Assembly (NCBI RefSeq): GCF_002835935.1 | Contig: NZ_PJCF01000001.1 | Coordinates: 310,001 to 374,000, forward strand | DNA: 64,000 nt | Direction: 5' to 3' | Source of the DNA: Paraglaciecola sp. MB-3u-78 | Lineage (GTDB): Bacteria > Pseudomonadota > Gammaproteobacteria > Enterobacterales > Alteromonadaceae | Shown: positions 7,485 to 16,825 of the stretch, piece by piece | Position numbering within the stretch: the stretch's first letter is position 1 | How the letters are laid out: every line of letters starts with the position of its first letter | Translations under genes and position numbers: made by a program | Notes under the pieces: generated by a model | Told to the model about the DNA's origin: nothing | What the model saw: only the letters and a program-made list of their open reading frames with translations | Database searches by the model: none

Positions 7485-10400
7485 TTAATAGAGTGTATCC
7501 AGATAAGTAAATACAGCACCTGAATTTTCGCAAGTTACTGCATCACCTTCAATGTCGACACCAATGCTACCAATGCTAATGACCCCTGTAGCATACAAAT
7601 GACCACAACTAACAAATGAAGTCGCACCGATAACAGCGCCCCCTACAAATGCGGTGCCACGGAAAGATGTGCCTGCACCTAGATTGAGCGCAGCGCCGAT
7701 ATTCCAAATGATAGTAGCACTATTTGTATCACTACCAGTTATGTTAAATGTAGTCCCTGCACCTAACGTCAGAGCCTCGCTAAGGTTAATGATCCAAACC
7801 TGATTAGGAGCATTCGTTGTAAAATTGATGACTGAGTTTGCGGGCATATTTAGAGCACCTCCTTCATATACTCCAGAGGCTAAGTCAGTAGGGATCGTTG
7901 CACTTCCCATACTCGTACCCAATATCACATCACCGTCGCGGGTAAATAAAAGGTCCTGTACATCTTCTATAGCGGTCAAAGCAGTTGTTATGTTGAACGA
8001 CTCTTTGGCCTCAGCTATTTCATCAGGATAGACATAAGCCCTATAGTCAGCAGTACCTACATCGCCAGTGATGGCCGCCCACGCATGTACATCGCCGCCA
8101 TCATTTGACGGATCTGATACAGTCGCACCCGCGCCTAAGGTAATGGCTGCGCCGGCATACAAGTTATCAGCACTTCCACCCGCGCCTACAGTAACGGCGG
8201 CCCCGGCAAAGATGTTTTTAGCATCAGCATTAGCCCCTAGACCCGCGGCGGCGCCGGCATAGATGTCCTTAACTTGAGAATAAGCACCTGCGGTAACCGC
8301 AGCGCCAGCATAGAGGTTTTGAACTGTAGAGTTAGCACCTATAACAATGGCCGCTTGTGCAGCAAGATCACCGTTTACGACCGAGTCTGCGGCTATATTC
8401 AGAGCGCCACCCGATATTGCAGCATGTGACATGAACGGTGCATTATTGCTGCTAACTGTTATGTTAATTTCGCCAACATTACTGCCAGTTACACCATCTG
8501 AAGCGATAAAATAAAGTGAATCTTCACCAACAAAACCAAGATTAGGTGCATAAAAATAATGCCCTTGACCACTTATTAAACGACCATTTATTGGACTTCC
8601 AACAAATGAATAAGTAAGTGCTTGTCCCTCTTCATCAGTTGCAGATGGGAATATTTCTACTATGGTATTAATTTGAAGTTTTATTTCTTGATTACCTGAG
8701 ATTGGTGGGGCGTTATTAATTTGCTGTGCAGGGATACCATTTATCGCTCCAAGGATACTCGCACCATTAAAGTTTTTGGTATCGCCATCATTGTTAAATA
8801 AGCCTGTACCTAAATCAATTGTGCCTGTATTCACTACTGTGGCATTGATTTCATTACTTAAGGTGCCGTTTCCATTTTCAAAGATGCCTTTAAGGTTAAT
8901 GAACACTGAGCCAGTTTGATTATCAAAAAAACCACCCGTATTCCTTACAGTGCCCGCATTGGTAAAGATTCCGCCTGGCTTATTATGAAAAGAGAAAGAA
9001 AATAAGTTTTCAAAAAAACCGCCAGTATCGACAAAAAATTCACCGGCGTTATCGATGGTACTTTCACTAAAGAAGTTTCCGAAGCTTTCAATCTTCGCAT
9101 TGGTCTCATTAAGAATAACTGCATTAGCGCGTGTCCAAAAGGTTGCTTCTTTATATATTTTAAACTCACCATGGTTAGTGAATCTGCCACCTTCTAAGGT
9201 TAGTAAACCATCAGTAGCGATTAAAAGCTGGTCATAATTAGTGAGCGAGCCACCCGAATATTGGGTAAATACTCCTGTGTTGATAAAAGTTGCTATACGT
9301 GAAGGGTCACGGTACCCATCATAACTTGATTCGTCATCGGCCTCTTCACTAATCAGGTCATCGATACTGAAATATAACTCCTTATTTTCAACATCATCTA
9401 AAATGAGTAAAACACCATAGTTTTTAAAATCTGAGTTGGCTTTATTAAAAAAGATGCCGTCATCACGAACGCTAATCTGCCCAGTGGTTTCATTTAAAAA
9501 TTTGCCATATGAATTGTTGTTAAAACGCGCAACAGTACTTTGCAAAGAATCAGTTACAATAATTTCAAATACACCAGGATATGTTTCAGTTGTATTATCT
9601 GTAATATTAATACCGTCTAGACTCAGCAGACCTTCATTAGTAAAATTCCCTGTATTATTAAAAACACCATCCGTCTTCAGCTCGACTTCACCCGTGCTCA
9701 AATTGTTAAGGTTACCCACGTTATTGAAACTGGCTGGCCCCCAAACCTCCATAACGCCATTGTTATTAAACGTACCGTTATTTTCACTCGGAATACTTCC
9801 GGTTAAGGTCATAGGCCCATCTGTGTTGATGGTGCCGTAGTTCACCAATTTGCCTAGGCCAAAAAAGCTGCCTTCGATAGTTGCGGTACCATTAATGGTG
9901 AGCGTGTTACCTTCAGGAATATTAACGATGATATTAGCTTCCGATAAAAAGCTATCCACACTACAGTTCTTAGTGGTGTTATTCCATTGCCCGTTCATAT
10001 GGCCACAGGTAGTTCCATTTATACGAAACATAGTTCCTTCGCAACGGCTTTTGGCCGCATTCCATGTGCCAATAACATCACAGTCAGTATTTGTTGCGTT
10101 ACTTCTATAAATAGCAACAAGTTTACAATTGTTAATAGCATCAGTACCACTTACTTGCGCATCTAAGACACCACCATCACAAGCCCAATTGGTCAACTCG
10201 CCATTATTGGTAAATGCCATAGAACTAGTGGTGGAGTCACCAATGGCACCTTTATTATCTAAGCTACCAATATTAGTAAATAGACCTTCAGTAAAAGATA
10301 TCGTAGCGCCAGTTTTATTTTCAAAAAGACCATAATTTGAAGCCTCTCCCGCTAGCAGGGCTAACTCACTACCATTATATTGAATAATATCGCGTAGCAG

Positions 10401-11945
10401 GCTTAAGGTGCCATAGTTGATGAATTGCGCATAGTTATCAAAGGTGTTTAGGGTAAATGTACCCGTAGAGTTATTGGTAATTACACCCCCGTAGTTGTTG
10501 ATATGGCCGTTGTGGTTATTTTGAAACGCTGTGGTACTGCCAAAGTCTCCATTATTTATAATGGTCGAGTAATTAGTGAGTAGCCCGATGTTGTAAAAAT
10601 AATTATTGTTTTCAAATAGACCACCTCCTTCATTGTCTATCTTACCTTTACTTGTGAAGGAGGCATTATTAATAATACTACCATTGTTCAAAATTGTAGT
10701 ATTTGGAGCAAGCGTCATTGTGGAAGAGTCGTTATTATTAATAATGCCACCATTATTTTGGATTCGCCCAGCCCCATCAGAAGTCGAAAGCGTCGCATCA
10801 GAGTGGTTAGTGATTTCCGCGCCACTGTTAATGTTAAGGATCGAAAACACCTCGAAGGTTAGATAATTATTAATAGTACTACCTGAATTTAATTCCACTG
10901 ACCCACCAGCATTTAGGGTTAACCTACCACCATTATTGACAGTCGATGCATTATAAAGGGTCAACGAACCACGCTTGGTACGGGATTGCTGATTAATGAT
11001 GATACTGCCGCCCTGATTGTTGATCGTACTGTAATTTTTAATAGCACCAACGGTTTCAATACTGCCACTTCCGTTATCGTTGCCATTATGAATTGTGCCG
11101 TTATTAATTAAGCTACCTTGATTATCAATCAGAGTGTTTGGTGCATTATCGTTGCTATTGCCTACCGTAAAACCATTATTAATCGTTGCATTATTTTGAA
11201 AGGTGCCTTGATTTTCAATGGTACCTAAATTAATTAATGTACCTGAATTAATCTGTAAGGTAGCCGTGCTTCCTAAGATTTTAAGCTGTGCATCCAAGCT
11301 ATTAGTTAACGCATTTGTGCTGATAATGTCGCCATGATTTTGGACTGTATCGTTGTTTTCAAAACGATGGTTATTGTTAACTGTACCGCCATTGTTAACA
11401 ATCAAGGTGCCGTCATTAACAAAACGATGGCCTGAAGGTATCGTTAAGCTCGTACCATTAGCTATGGTCAGGGTGTCGCTCTGCTTAACTTGAGCAACAA
11501 TACCGGTACTGAAGACTCCAACATCTGTATCACCCACAGGTAAAGTTCCGGAAAAGTACAATTTTCCCGAATTTAGCAAATTACCACTATAGGCTGCGCT
11601 CGGGAAATGATGATGTAGCTCCGCATAACTGTTAGTAAGCGTGCCGTTGTTAACCAAAGCACCATAATTTTCTATCTGGCCCTGGTTAATCAGACTAGCA
11701 CCGGAATCAATGGTTAAGGTTTTACCACTTTGAATGTATAATATATGTGGGTATGCGACAAGAACACTTTCACCGGAAGCAATTACAAGATCTGCGGTTA
11801 AAATACACTTAGCACCATCCCAAACTCCACCTGGTAAACCGCCACAGTTAGCTTGAATAGTGGTTGTCGCAGCCGAAGCCATAGTACTGAATAACACTAG
11901 ACTATAAGCAAGCGTTAACTTCCAAATTTTTGTTTGTATAGACAT
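7485..11945 (-). CDS. giant secreted Asn/Gly-repeat protein with Ig-like and DUF3494 ice-binding-like C-terminus
   Basis: A 1,486-residue exported protein. The ATG at 11945 is preferred over upstream codons because GAGG lies just before it and a clean signal peptide follows (MSIQTKIWKL to MASA). Residues about 30-1110 are a long array of degenerate repeats built on NNG, NNGTI, FTNNG and ENNG, most likely a beta-solenoid stalk; short Cys-containing inserts occur near residues 30-55 and 615-680. A cadherin/Ig-like domain follows (about 1140-1235, with DEEGQALTYSF and FVGEDSLYFIASDG). The last 250 residues hold four 17-residue repeats and a DUF3494-like domain (GAGTTFNITG, WNIGAALNLGAGTSFRGT). 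DUF3494 proteins include ice-binding proteins. An adhesin or ice-binding surface role is inferred. No C-terminal sorting signal is evident. It follows the truncated DUF3494 copy by 47 bp and may share its leader. Confidence 0.85.
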   Translation of the reverse strand: MSIQTKIWKLTLAYSLVLFSTMASAATTTIQANCGGLPGGVWDGAKCILTADLVIASGESVLVAYPHILYIQSGKTLTIDSGASLINQGQIENYGALVNNGTLTNSYAELHHHFPSAAYSGNLLNSGKLYFSGTLPVGDTDVGVFSTGIVAQVKQSDTLTIANGTSLTIPSGHRFVNDGTLIVNNGGTVNNNHRFENNDTVQNHGDIISTNALTNSLDAQLKILGSTATLQINSGTLINLGTIENQGTFQNNATINNGFTVGNSNDNAPNTLIDNQGSLINNGTIHNGNDNGSGSIETVGAIKNYSTINNQGGSIIINQQSRTKRGSLTLYNASTVNNGGRLTLNAGGSVELNSGSTINNYLTFEVFSILNINSGAEITNHSDATLSTSDGAGRIQNNGGIINNNDSSTMTLAPNTTILNNGSIINNASFTSKGKIDNEGGGLFENNNYFYNIGLLTNYSTIINNGDFGSTTAFQNNHNGHINNYGGVITNNSTGTFTLNTFDNYAQFINYGTLSLLRDIIQYNGSELALLAGEASNYGLFENKTGATISFTEGLFTNIGSLDNKGAIGDSTTSSMAFTNNGELTNWACDGGVLDAQVSGTDAINNCKLVAIYRSNATNTDCDVIGTWNAAKSRCEGTMFRINGTTCGHMNGQWNNTTKNCSVDSFLSEANIIVNIPEGNTLTINGTATIEGSFFGLGKLVNYGTINTDGPMTLTGSIPSENNGTFNNNGVMEVWGPASFNNVGNLNNLSTGEVELKTDGVFNNTGNFTNEGLLSLDGINITDNTTETYPGVFEIIVTDSLQSTVARFNNNSYGKFLNETTGQISVRDDGIFFNKANSDFKNYGVLLILDDVENKELYFSIDDLISEEADDESSYDGYRDPSRIATFINTGVFTQYSGGSLTNYDQLLIATDGLLTLEGGRFTNHGEFKIYKEATFWTRANAVILNETNAKIESFGNFFSESTIDNAGEFFVDTGGFFENLFSFSFHNKPGGIFTNAGTVRNTGGFFDNQTGSVFINLKGIFENGNGTLSNEINATVVNTGTIDLGTGLFNNDGDTKNFNGASILGAINGIPAQQINNAPPISGNQEIKLQINTIVEIFPSATDEEGQALTYSFVGSPINGRLISGQGHYFYAPNLGFVGEDSLYFIASDGVTGSNVGEINITVSSNNAPFMSHAAISGGALNIAADSVVNGDLAAQAAIVIGANSTVQNLYAGAAVTAGAYSQVKDIYAGAAAGLGANADAKNIFAGAAVTVGAGGSADNLYAGAAITLGAGATVSDPSNDGGDVHAWAAITGDVGTADYRAYVYPDEIAEAKESFNITTALTAIEDVQDLLFTRDGDVILGTSMGSATIPTDLASGVYEGGALNMPANSVINFTTNAPNQVWIINLSEALTLGAGTTFNITGSDTNSATIIWNIGAALNLGAGTSFRGTAFVGGAVIGATSFVSCGHLYATGVISIGSIGVDIEGDAVTCENSGAVFTYLDTLY
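8115..8318 (-). repeat. four tandem 51-bp units encoding 17-residue repeats
   Basis: On the minus strand the units begin at 8318, 8267, 8216 and 8165. They encode NLYAGAAVTAGA, DIYAGAAAGLGA, NIFAGAAVTVGA and NLYAGAAITLGA, each followed by a five-residue linker. Spacing is exact while third positions differ, so the array is old and under protein-level constraint. The pattern resembles one-turn units of a left-handed beta-helix. Confidence 0.88.
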
Positions 11946-11992
11946 AATTTCCTCAAGAGTTAATTCGTTAAATTTAGTTTTATTTCGGAACG

Positions 11993-12292
11993 TTACGATG
12001 TGAAGACTTGCAATATCGATCCTTTGACATAACATTTCAAATGCGTAATTACATCATTGACGGTAGTATTGGCACCGATAACAACGGCTGCTTGTGCAGC
12101 GAGATGACCGCCAACATTGGGAGCAGTCGACAATTCGGGGTGGGCTGCTATATTCACCGCAGCCCCCGATATGGCCGAATACGAGCGCAATTGAGCATCA
12201 GTGTTTGTAATTGCAATTGGGTCTGCATTTGCTAAACCAGAGACAGACAAAACCAAAGCGGTTAAGCAGGTTTTTAACACTATATTTTTCAT
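11993..12292 (-). pseudogene. truncated DUF3494-like paralogue (N-terminus only)
   Basis: The 99-residue ORF starts with the same signal peptide as the gene at 253 (MKNIVLKTCLTAL, LANA), then SAISGAAVNIA and LAAQAAVVIGANTTV. It loses similarity after that and ends in unrelated residues, without the DUF3494 body. Its start is 347 bp upstream of the start of the giant gene, on the same strand. A deletion probably removed the body and joined the leader to the giant gene. The short product could still be translated and exported. Confidence 0.8.
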
Positions 12293-12850
12293 TATCTACT
12301 TCCATTTAATGTAATGTGAGATATCCCATTGAGGGGTGACCAATGTATGAGGTAAGGACTTCCGATTAATCAACTCTCATTACGTGAAGTGACTGAGGAT
12401 ATGATTTTCTGAAGAGGCGACGGCCTATATCTTCATACTAGGCACAATATACTTATGCCGAGCTTACTGAGATTAGGCATACTTTATGCCAATAATAAAT
12501 ATTACATACAATACAATGCGTTAGGTGATTTTTCCTTTTTGTAACATATATCTAAGTAAAATAACTGGTCTAATGCATTTGGATTAAAAAAACCGTAAAA
12601 AAAGGGCTGTAGGGGATTTCAAACTTTAAAGGGCGTTAAAATGTGTAAAAAAATCTGACACTTCTTAATTTGGCTAAAAGTGGATGAAGTAGGCAGGCCA
12701 TCCGCGGGCTCTGCCATCGCTTGATTTGCCGTGGTGTGTTAACAAAGCAGCGAAAGGGGGATGGCATTTCAGCAATGATGTTGACTGCACGATATTCACT
12801 CGGTTGAGTCAGACATCATTTTATTGCGAGCGGCCGCAAAGAGCGATCGG
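12224..12850. repeat. duplicated leader and signal-peptide region, copy B
   Basis: This is the second copy of the 180-745 segment, covering the signal peptide of the truncated paralogue and its upstream region. It carries an extra A-rich stretch at about 12590-12690 that copy A lacks. No gene is seen between 12293 and 12970. It probably contains the promoter for the truncated copy and possibly for the giant gene. Confidence 0.75.
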
Positions 12851-12970
12851 ACTAAACCGCTTTCGCGGTAGGGTTTCCCCTTTTATCTCGTAAAACGCTC
12901 CATCATTTGTGACCCACTTCTATGCTGAGTAAAGGGCATTTTCGCCTTTAATTCACTTAGGAGTATTATA

Positions 12971-13480
12971 ATGACTCAAGTTAATGAAACCGTCAGTCCA
13001 TTACGTCAGCGCATGATAGACGATATGAACATGCGCAAACTCAGCCCTAAAACCCAGATTGGTTATATTCGAGCATTCGCAAAGCTTGCCAACTATCTCA
13101 AACACTCGCCAGCACATGTCACATCAGAGGAGTTACAGCAATTTCAGATAGCATTGGCCGAACAAGGTACATCGAATATCAGCATCAATGCCACGTTATC
13201 AGCGTTGCAGTTCCTATTCTGTAAAACCCTTAATCGTCCCGATATTGTTCACAAATTGAGTACGGTGCCTACGACTCGTAAATTACCTCAGGTACTCAGC
13301 CTTGAAGAAGTGAAGAGCCTGATTGTGGCAGCTAACAACCTAAAGTATCGCACTGCCTTGTCTGTCGCATACGGTGCAGGATTGCGTGTAATGGAACGAC
13401 AGCACTACCTTTCTTTGATAACCTGTCTAAAGTCTTTTATGAGTAAATCTCTACCAGTATTTACTACTGTCGCCCTGTAA
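12971..13480 (+). pseudogene. tyrosine recombinase/integrase, C-terminus lost
   Basis: The 169-residue ORF has the N-terminal SAM-like core-binding domain of phage-type integrases (LRQRMIDDMNMRKLSPKTQ, then TSEELQQFQ) and the start of the catalytic domain (LPQVLSLEEVKSLI, then SVAYGAGLR). The Arg of GAGLR would be the first catalytic residue. Right after it the sequence becomes unrelated (MERQHYLSL) and the remaining His, Arg and Tyr are missing. The ATG has a TAGGAG site. Similar recombinases travel with IS91-like elements, but no partner transposase is here. It cannot be active. Confidence 0.88.
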
Positions 13481-13508
13481 AGTAGATGATTAGATTAAAG
13501 AAATCAGG

Positions 13509-14433
13509 ATGTTTAAATCAAATTTATTAGTGATACTGCTTGGAACCTTAACCTATGGATGCATCTCTTCTGATAGTGAAGTTCCCAATTTTGAAACGAT
13601 GCGAGAAAAACAAACTCTGACAGATAATCGGTCAGGAGTAGATGGTTTAGGAGGCGCAAGGGTTGCTGAACTGACGCCTGATGGTCGTCAATTGTTGGTT
13701 GTAAGCGCAGATGATAATTCGCTCTCAATTTTTAATACTCACCCAAACTTTGAACTCACCTTCAGTCAAATTTTTGTAAACAATTCAAATATTAGTGGTT
13801 TAAATGGTGCAACATCCTTAGCCCTATCGTCAGATGGACACCGCGCATATGTTGTAAGCTTTTATGATAGTGCAGTCGCTATATTCGAACGGGACGAACA
13901 GGAGAACTATCAATTCATTCGATCCATAAGGGATGGCTTACCCTATGAGGATGTATTTAGTGATAAAGAGTCAGTTAGAGCAAAAGATACATTGGGGCTT
14001 CTAGGTGCATACGATATAGCAATAGCACCCGATAATAGTCAAATATTTGTGGCTAGTGTGGCGAGTAATGCGGTTTCTATTTTTGATATAAATGGAAGCA
14101 ACAATATCGTTTCTAAGCAAGTAATTAGAGATAGTGACAACATAGAATATGGATTGGGCGGAGCCGTTAACATCGTCGTTACCCCAGATGGTTCTCAAGT
14201 AATTGTTGCGGGGTTTAATGAAGATTCCATTACCATTTTTAATCGCACCGCGAACGGCTTATTAGAGCATAGCCAGACATTAGTAAATGGTAAACATCAG
14301 GTCGAAAAGTGAGGGGATAAAAAAGGTTGGAGAACGAAATGGTGCGGCTTCAGTTTATGCTTCACCAGACGGGAGCCACTTACTCGTAACTACGGGTAAA
14401 GGCGATACTCTAATTGTTTACGAACTGCATTGA
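13509..14433 (+). pseudogene. beta-propeller lipoprotein, frameshifted near its end
   Basis: An N-terminal lipoprotein signal (LLGTLTYGC with Cys18) is followed by repeated propeller blades: LTPDGRQLLVVSADDNSLSI, LSSDGHRAYVVSF, IAPDNSQIFVASV and VTPDGSQVIVAGF. The frame stops at 14312, but the next frame carries another blade (SVYASPDGSHLLVTTG) and ends at 14433. A single-base change near 14300, probably in the GAAAAG run, would explain this. The function is unknown; related proteins belong to the lactonase/YVTN propeller class. It sits between the recombinase remnant and a repeat. Confidence 0.75.
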
Positions 14434-14503
14434 AAGTCCGCTCTAATTAGCAAAGGACGGCTGTTAAAGCGAAAGGTATCGAATGACCGTTCCTCGCTCA
14501 CTA

Positions 14504-14532
14504 GAGCCATTCGCTATCCGTCGCAAATGTGC
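14504..14532 (+). repeat. short interspersed repeat, copy 2
   Basis: This matches 3886-3914: GAGCCATTCGCT, three variable bases, CGTCGCAAATGTGC. It lies ten bases before the large palindrome at 14542. Confidence 0.6.
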
Positions 14533-14541
14533 AATTTGCAG

Positions 14542-14591
14542 GTATAGCACGTCAACTATCTTGACCGGTCAAGATAGTTGACGCGCTATAC
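14542..14591. repeat. 50-bp near-perfect palindrome
   Basis: Each arm is 25 bases and the two arms meet at 14566/14567 with no spacer. Only one pair mismatches (A at 14549 against C at 14584). The arm includes CGTCAACTATCTTGACC. The similarity of the following gene fragment begins only a few bases later, so the palindrome marks a recombination junction. It may be two abutted inverted ends of a lost mobile element. Confidence 0.85.
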
Positions 14592-15056
14592 TCAAGCAGT
14601 ACACAAGCAGGTCTGGTAGCAGGCTTTGCAGCACTTGATATCAAAACCCGTATTATCGGTATATCAGATGATAACGAAACCGAGATTAAAAAATCTCGTG
14701 TAGAGCTTTTAGCCAATAACGCCTTACGTGAACTTGGACTAGATGTACGAGTTACACCACAAAATATTGAAATTGTACCTGCCAATACCAACGCCTACGG
14801 CATCGCTGATAAAGAAATTACAGATGCTATCCACTTATTTGCCAGCACCGAAGGGTTGATTGCCGATCCTGTCTATGAAGGTCGCGCAATACGAGGACTA
14901 TTAAACTTGGCTGATGAAGGCCGCTTTGATAAGGACGCAAAAATTCTGCTTATGCATCTTGGCGGCTCGCCAGCTATACATGCCTATGCCGAAAAATTTG
15001 GCACAATACAACTTCGTCCTTTTTATTGCTTATGTAACACTTTGCTAGTTCCTTAG
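14592..15056 (+). pseudogene. D-cysteine desulfhydrase/ACC deaminase-like PLP enzyme, 5' part missing
   Basis: An open frame without a start gives STQAGLVAGFAAL (the phosphate-binding region), then the C-terminal half of the family: NAYGIADKEI, then EGLIADPVYEGRAIRGLL and ILLMHLGGSPAIHAYAEKFG. The N-terminal half with the PLP lysine is absent. The tail after KFG (TIQLRPFYCLC) may also be altered. The break is next to the 50-bp palindrome. The family is folded like tryptophan synthase beta and removes sulphur or ammonia from D-cysteine or related amino acids; this remnant cannot. Confidence 0.8.
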
Positions 15057-15201
15057 CTAGCCGCCCTGTGCAAACATTTTATTTGGGAGCATAGCGTACT
15101 TAAAATGTTCGCCGATGACGCTTCTGATCAGCAGCAACTTTAGACTTAGTAAACCTGAGTTCGGGATAAGTAAATTGAAAACGATTATTTCTTTGCCCAC
15201 A
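15057..15201. other. intergenic, upstream part of the suf promoter region
   Basis: The 326-bp gap before sufB holds the two IscR-type boxes listed separately. The part before them shows no gene and no clear terminator. Confidence 0.5.
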
Positions 15202-15226
15202 ATACTTGAGTAAATTAGTCAGGTAC
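15202..15226 (+). promoter_or_regulatory. IscR type 1-like box, site 1
   Basis: The 25 bases match 23 positions of the published E. coli type 1 IscR consensus (ATASYYGACTRWWWYAGTC and RRSTAT), which is bound by [2Fe-2S]-IscR. The core reads TTGAGTAAATTAGTCAGG. It lies 181 bases upstream of the sufB start. Confidence 0.7.
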
Positions 15227-15236
15227 TGTAGGCTTA

Positions 15237-15261
15237 ATACTTGACCAAATTACTCAAGTAT
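15237..15261 (+). promoter_or_regulatory. IscR type 1-like box, site 2
   Basis: A second match of 23 of 25 positions, with core TTGACCAAATTACTCAAG, 35 bases downstream of site 1. The paired arrangement resembles the E. coli iscR promoter. It includes TTGACC (15241-15246), which could be a -35 element; the matching -10 is not clear. Binding here should repress suf when clusters are plentiful. Confidence 0.7.
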
Positions 15262-15382
15262 TATGAGTTATTGTAAATATTATGCTGTTGTCTACCAGAT
15301 TCGTGGTTTGCAATAACTTAAACAGCCACTGTGGCATCTAATTATTGAAATCAGGGCAACAAAGCTAGGGAGAAACTAAAGT

Positions 15383-16819
15383 ATGAGTGAGCAAATCGAA
15401 GAGGTATTATCCCGCAAATACGATGCCGGTTTTGTCTCCGACATCGAATCTGAAACCTTTCCAGCTGGCCTGGACGAAGATGTTATACGCCGCATCTCCG
15501 CCATGAAAGAAGAGCCAGAGTGGATGTTAGAGTGGCGGCTGCGCGCCTATAACAACTGGCTTGACATGGAAGAGCCAGATTGGGCCCATGTGCATTACCC
15601 GAAAATCGATTTTAAGGCCATCTCATATTACTCGGCACCAAAGAGTATGGCGGACAAACCCCAGTCTCTGGATGAAGTCGACCCTGAACTATTGCGCACC
15701 TATGAAAAGCTGGGCATTCCGCTTTATGAGCAAGAAATGCTGGCTGGGGTGGCAGTAGACGCCGTTTTCGATTCTGTGTCTGTGGTGACCACCTACCGTG
15801 CAAAGCTGGAAGAAGCGGGCGTTATTTTCTGCCCCATTTCCGAGGCCGTGCATAAGTTTCCTGAACTGGTAAAAAAATATCTCGGTTCGGTGGTTCCCCG
15901 TTCAGATAATTACTTCGCCGCCCTTAACAGTGCAGTATTCACCGATGGTTCATTTGTCTATATTCCCAAGGGCGTGCGTTGCCCTATGGAGCTGTCCACC
16001 TACTTCCGCATCAATGAGGAGAATACTGGCCAGTTCGAACGGACACTGATTATTGCCGAAGAGGGCAGCCATGTGAGTTACCTGGAAGGCTGCACTGCGC
16101 CTCAACGGGATGAAAACCAGTTGCATGCTGCCGTGGTTGAACTGGTTGTTATGGATGATGCTCAAATCAAGTACTCCACAGTACAAAACTGGTATCCCGG
16201 TGATGAGAACGGTAAAGGGGGGATATATAACTTTGTGACCAAACGCGCTATATGTCACACCAATGCCAAGGTTTCGTGGACTCAGGTGGAAACAGGCTCT
16301 GCTATCACCTGGAAATACCCCAGTTGTATACTTAAAGGCGATAACAGTGTGGGTGAATTCTATTCTGTTGCCCTTACCCGGGGCAGGCAGCAGGCCGATA
16401 CGGGCACCAAGATGATCCATTTGGGCAAGAATACCAAGTCCACTATTATTTCCAAGGGTATCAGCGCCGGTAACAGCAACAATACCTACCGTGGCCTGGT
16501 CCATATGGGTGCCAAAGCAGATGGTGCCCGTAATTTTACCCAGTGTGACTCACTGCTCATTGGTGATCGCTGCGGTGCTCACACCTTTCCTTATATCGAG
16601 AGTCGCAATCCCTCTGCCATAGTGGAGCATGAGGCTACCACCTCCAAGGTCAGCGATGATCAGATGTTTTTATGCCAGCAACGTGGCCTTGATCCTGAAA
16701 AGGCCGTATCGATGATCGTTAATGGCTTCTGTAAGGAAGTATTCAAAGAACTGCCAATGGAGTTCGCCGTAGAGGCGGGCAAATTACTCGAGATCAGTCT
16801 TGAAGGCTCAATAGGATAA
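15383..16819 (+). CDS. sufB: Fe-S cluster scaffold complex protein SufB
   Basis: The 478-residue core of the cytoplasmic SufBC2D scaffold, which receives persulphide sulphur from SufS-SufE and builds new clusters. The family sequence is complete: the N-terminal alpha domain, the central beta-helix with [17 protein letters not shown] and [11 protein letters not shown], and the C-terminal motif [17 protein letters not shown], whose Cys is essential in E. coli. The start at 15383 has GGGAG upstream. It is the first gene of sufBCDS-A-T-E, six bases before sufC. The promoter carries two IscR-type boxes. Confidence 0.98.
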   Translation: MSEQIEEVLSRKYDAGFVSDIESETFPAGLDEDVIRRISAMKEEPEWMLEWRLRAYNNWLDMEEPDWAHVHYPKIDFKAISYYSAPKSMADKPQSLDEVDPELLRTYEKLGIPLYEQEMLAGVAVDAVFDSVSVVTTYRAKLEEAGVIFCPISEAVHKFPELVKKYLGSVVPRSDNYFAALNSAVFTDGSFVYIPKGVRCPMELSTYFRINEENTGQFERTLIIAEEGSHVSYLEGCTAPQRDENQLHAAVVELVVMDDAQIKYSTVQNWYPGDENGKGGIYNFVTKRAICHTNAKVSWTQVETGSAITWKYPSCILKGDNSVGEFYSVALTRGRQQADTGTKMIHLGKNTKSTIISKGISAGNSNNTYRGLVHMGAKADGARNFTQCDSLLIGDRCGAHTFPYIESRNPSAIVEHEATTSKVSDDQMFLCQQRGLDPEKAVSMIVNGFCKEVFKELPMEFAVEAGKLLEISLEGSIG

Positions 16820-16825
16820 AAATTC

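Noticed and set aside
9436-10866. Several plus-strand ORFs of 60-134 residues inside the giant gene
   Set aside because: They are antisense shadows of the repeat-rich minus-strand gene, rich in Leu, Pro and Ser with no family features.
15950-16504. Minus-strand 184-residue ORF within sufB
   Set aside because: It is the reverse frame of a clear, conserved gene.
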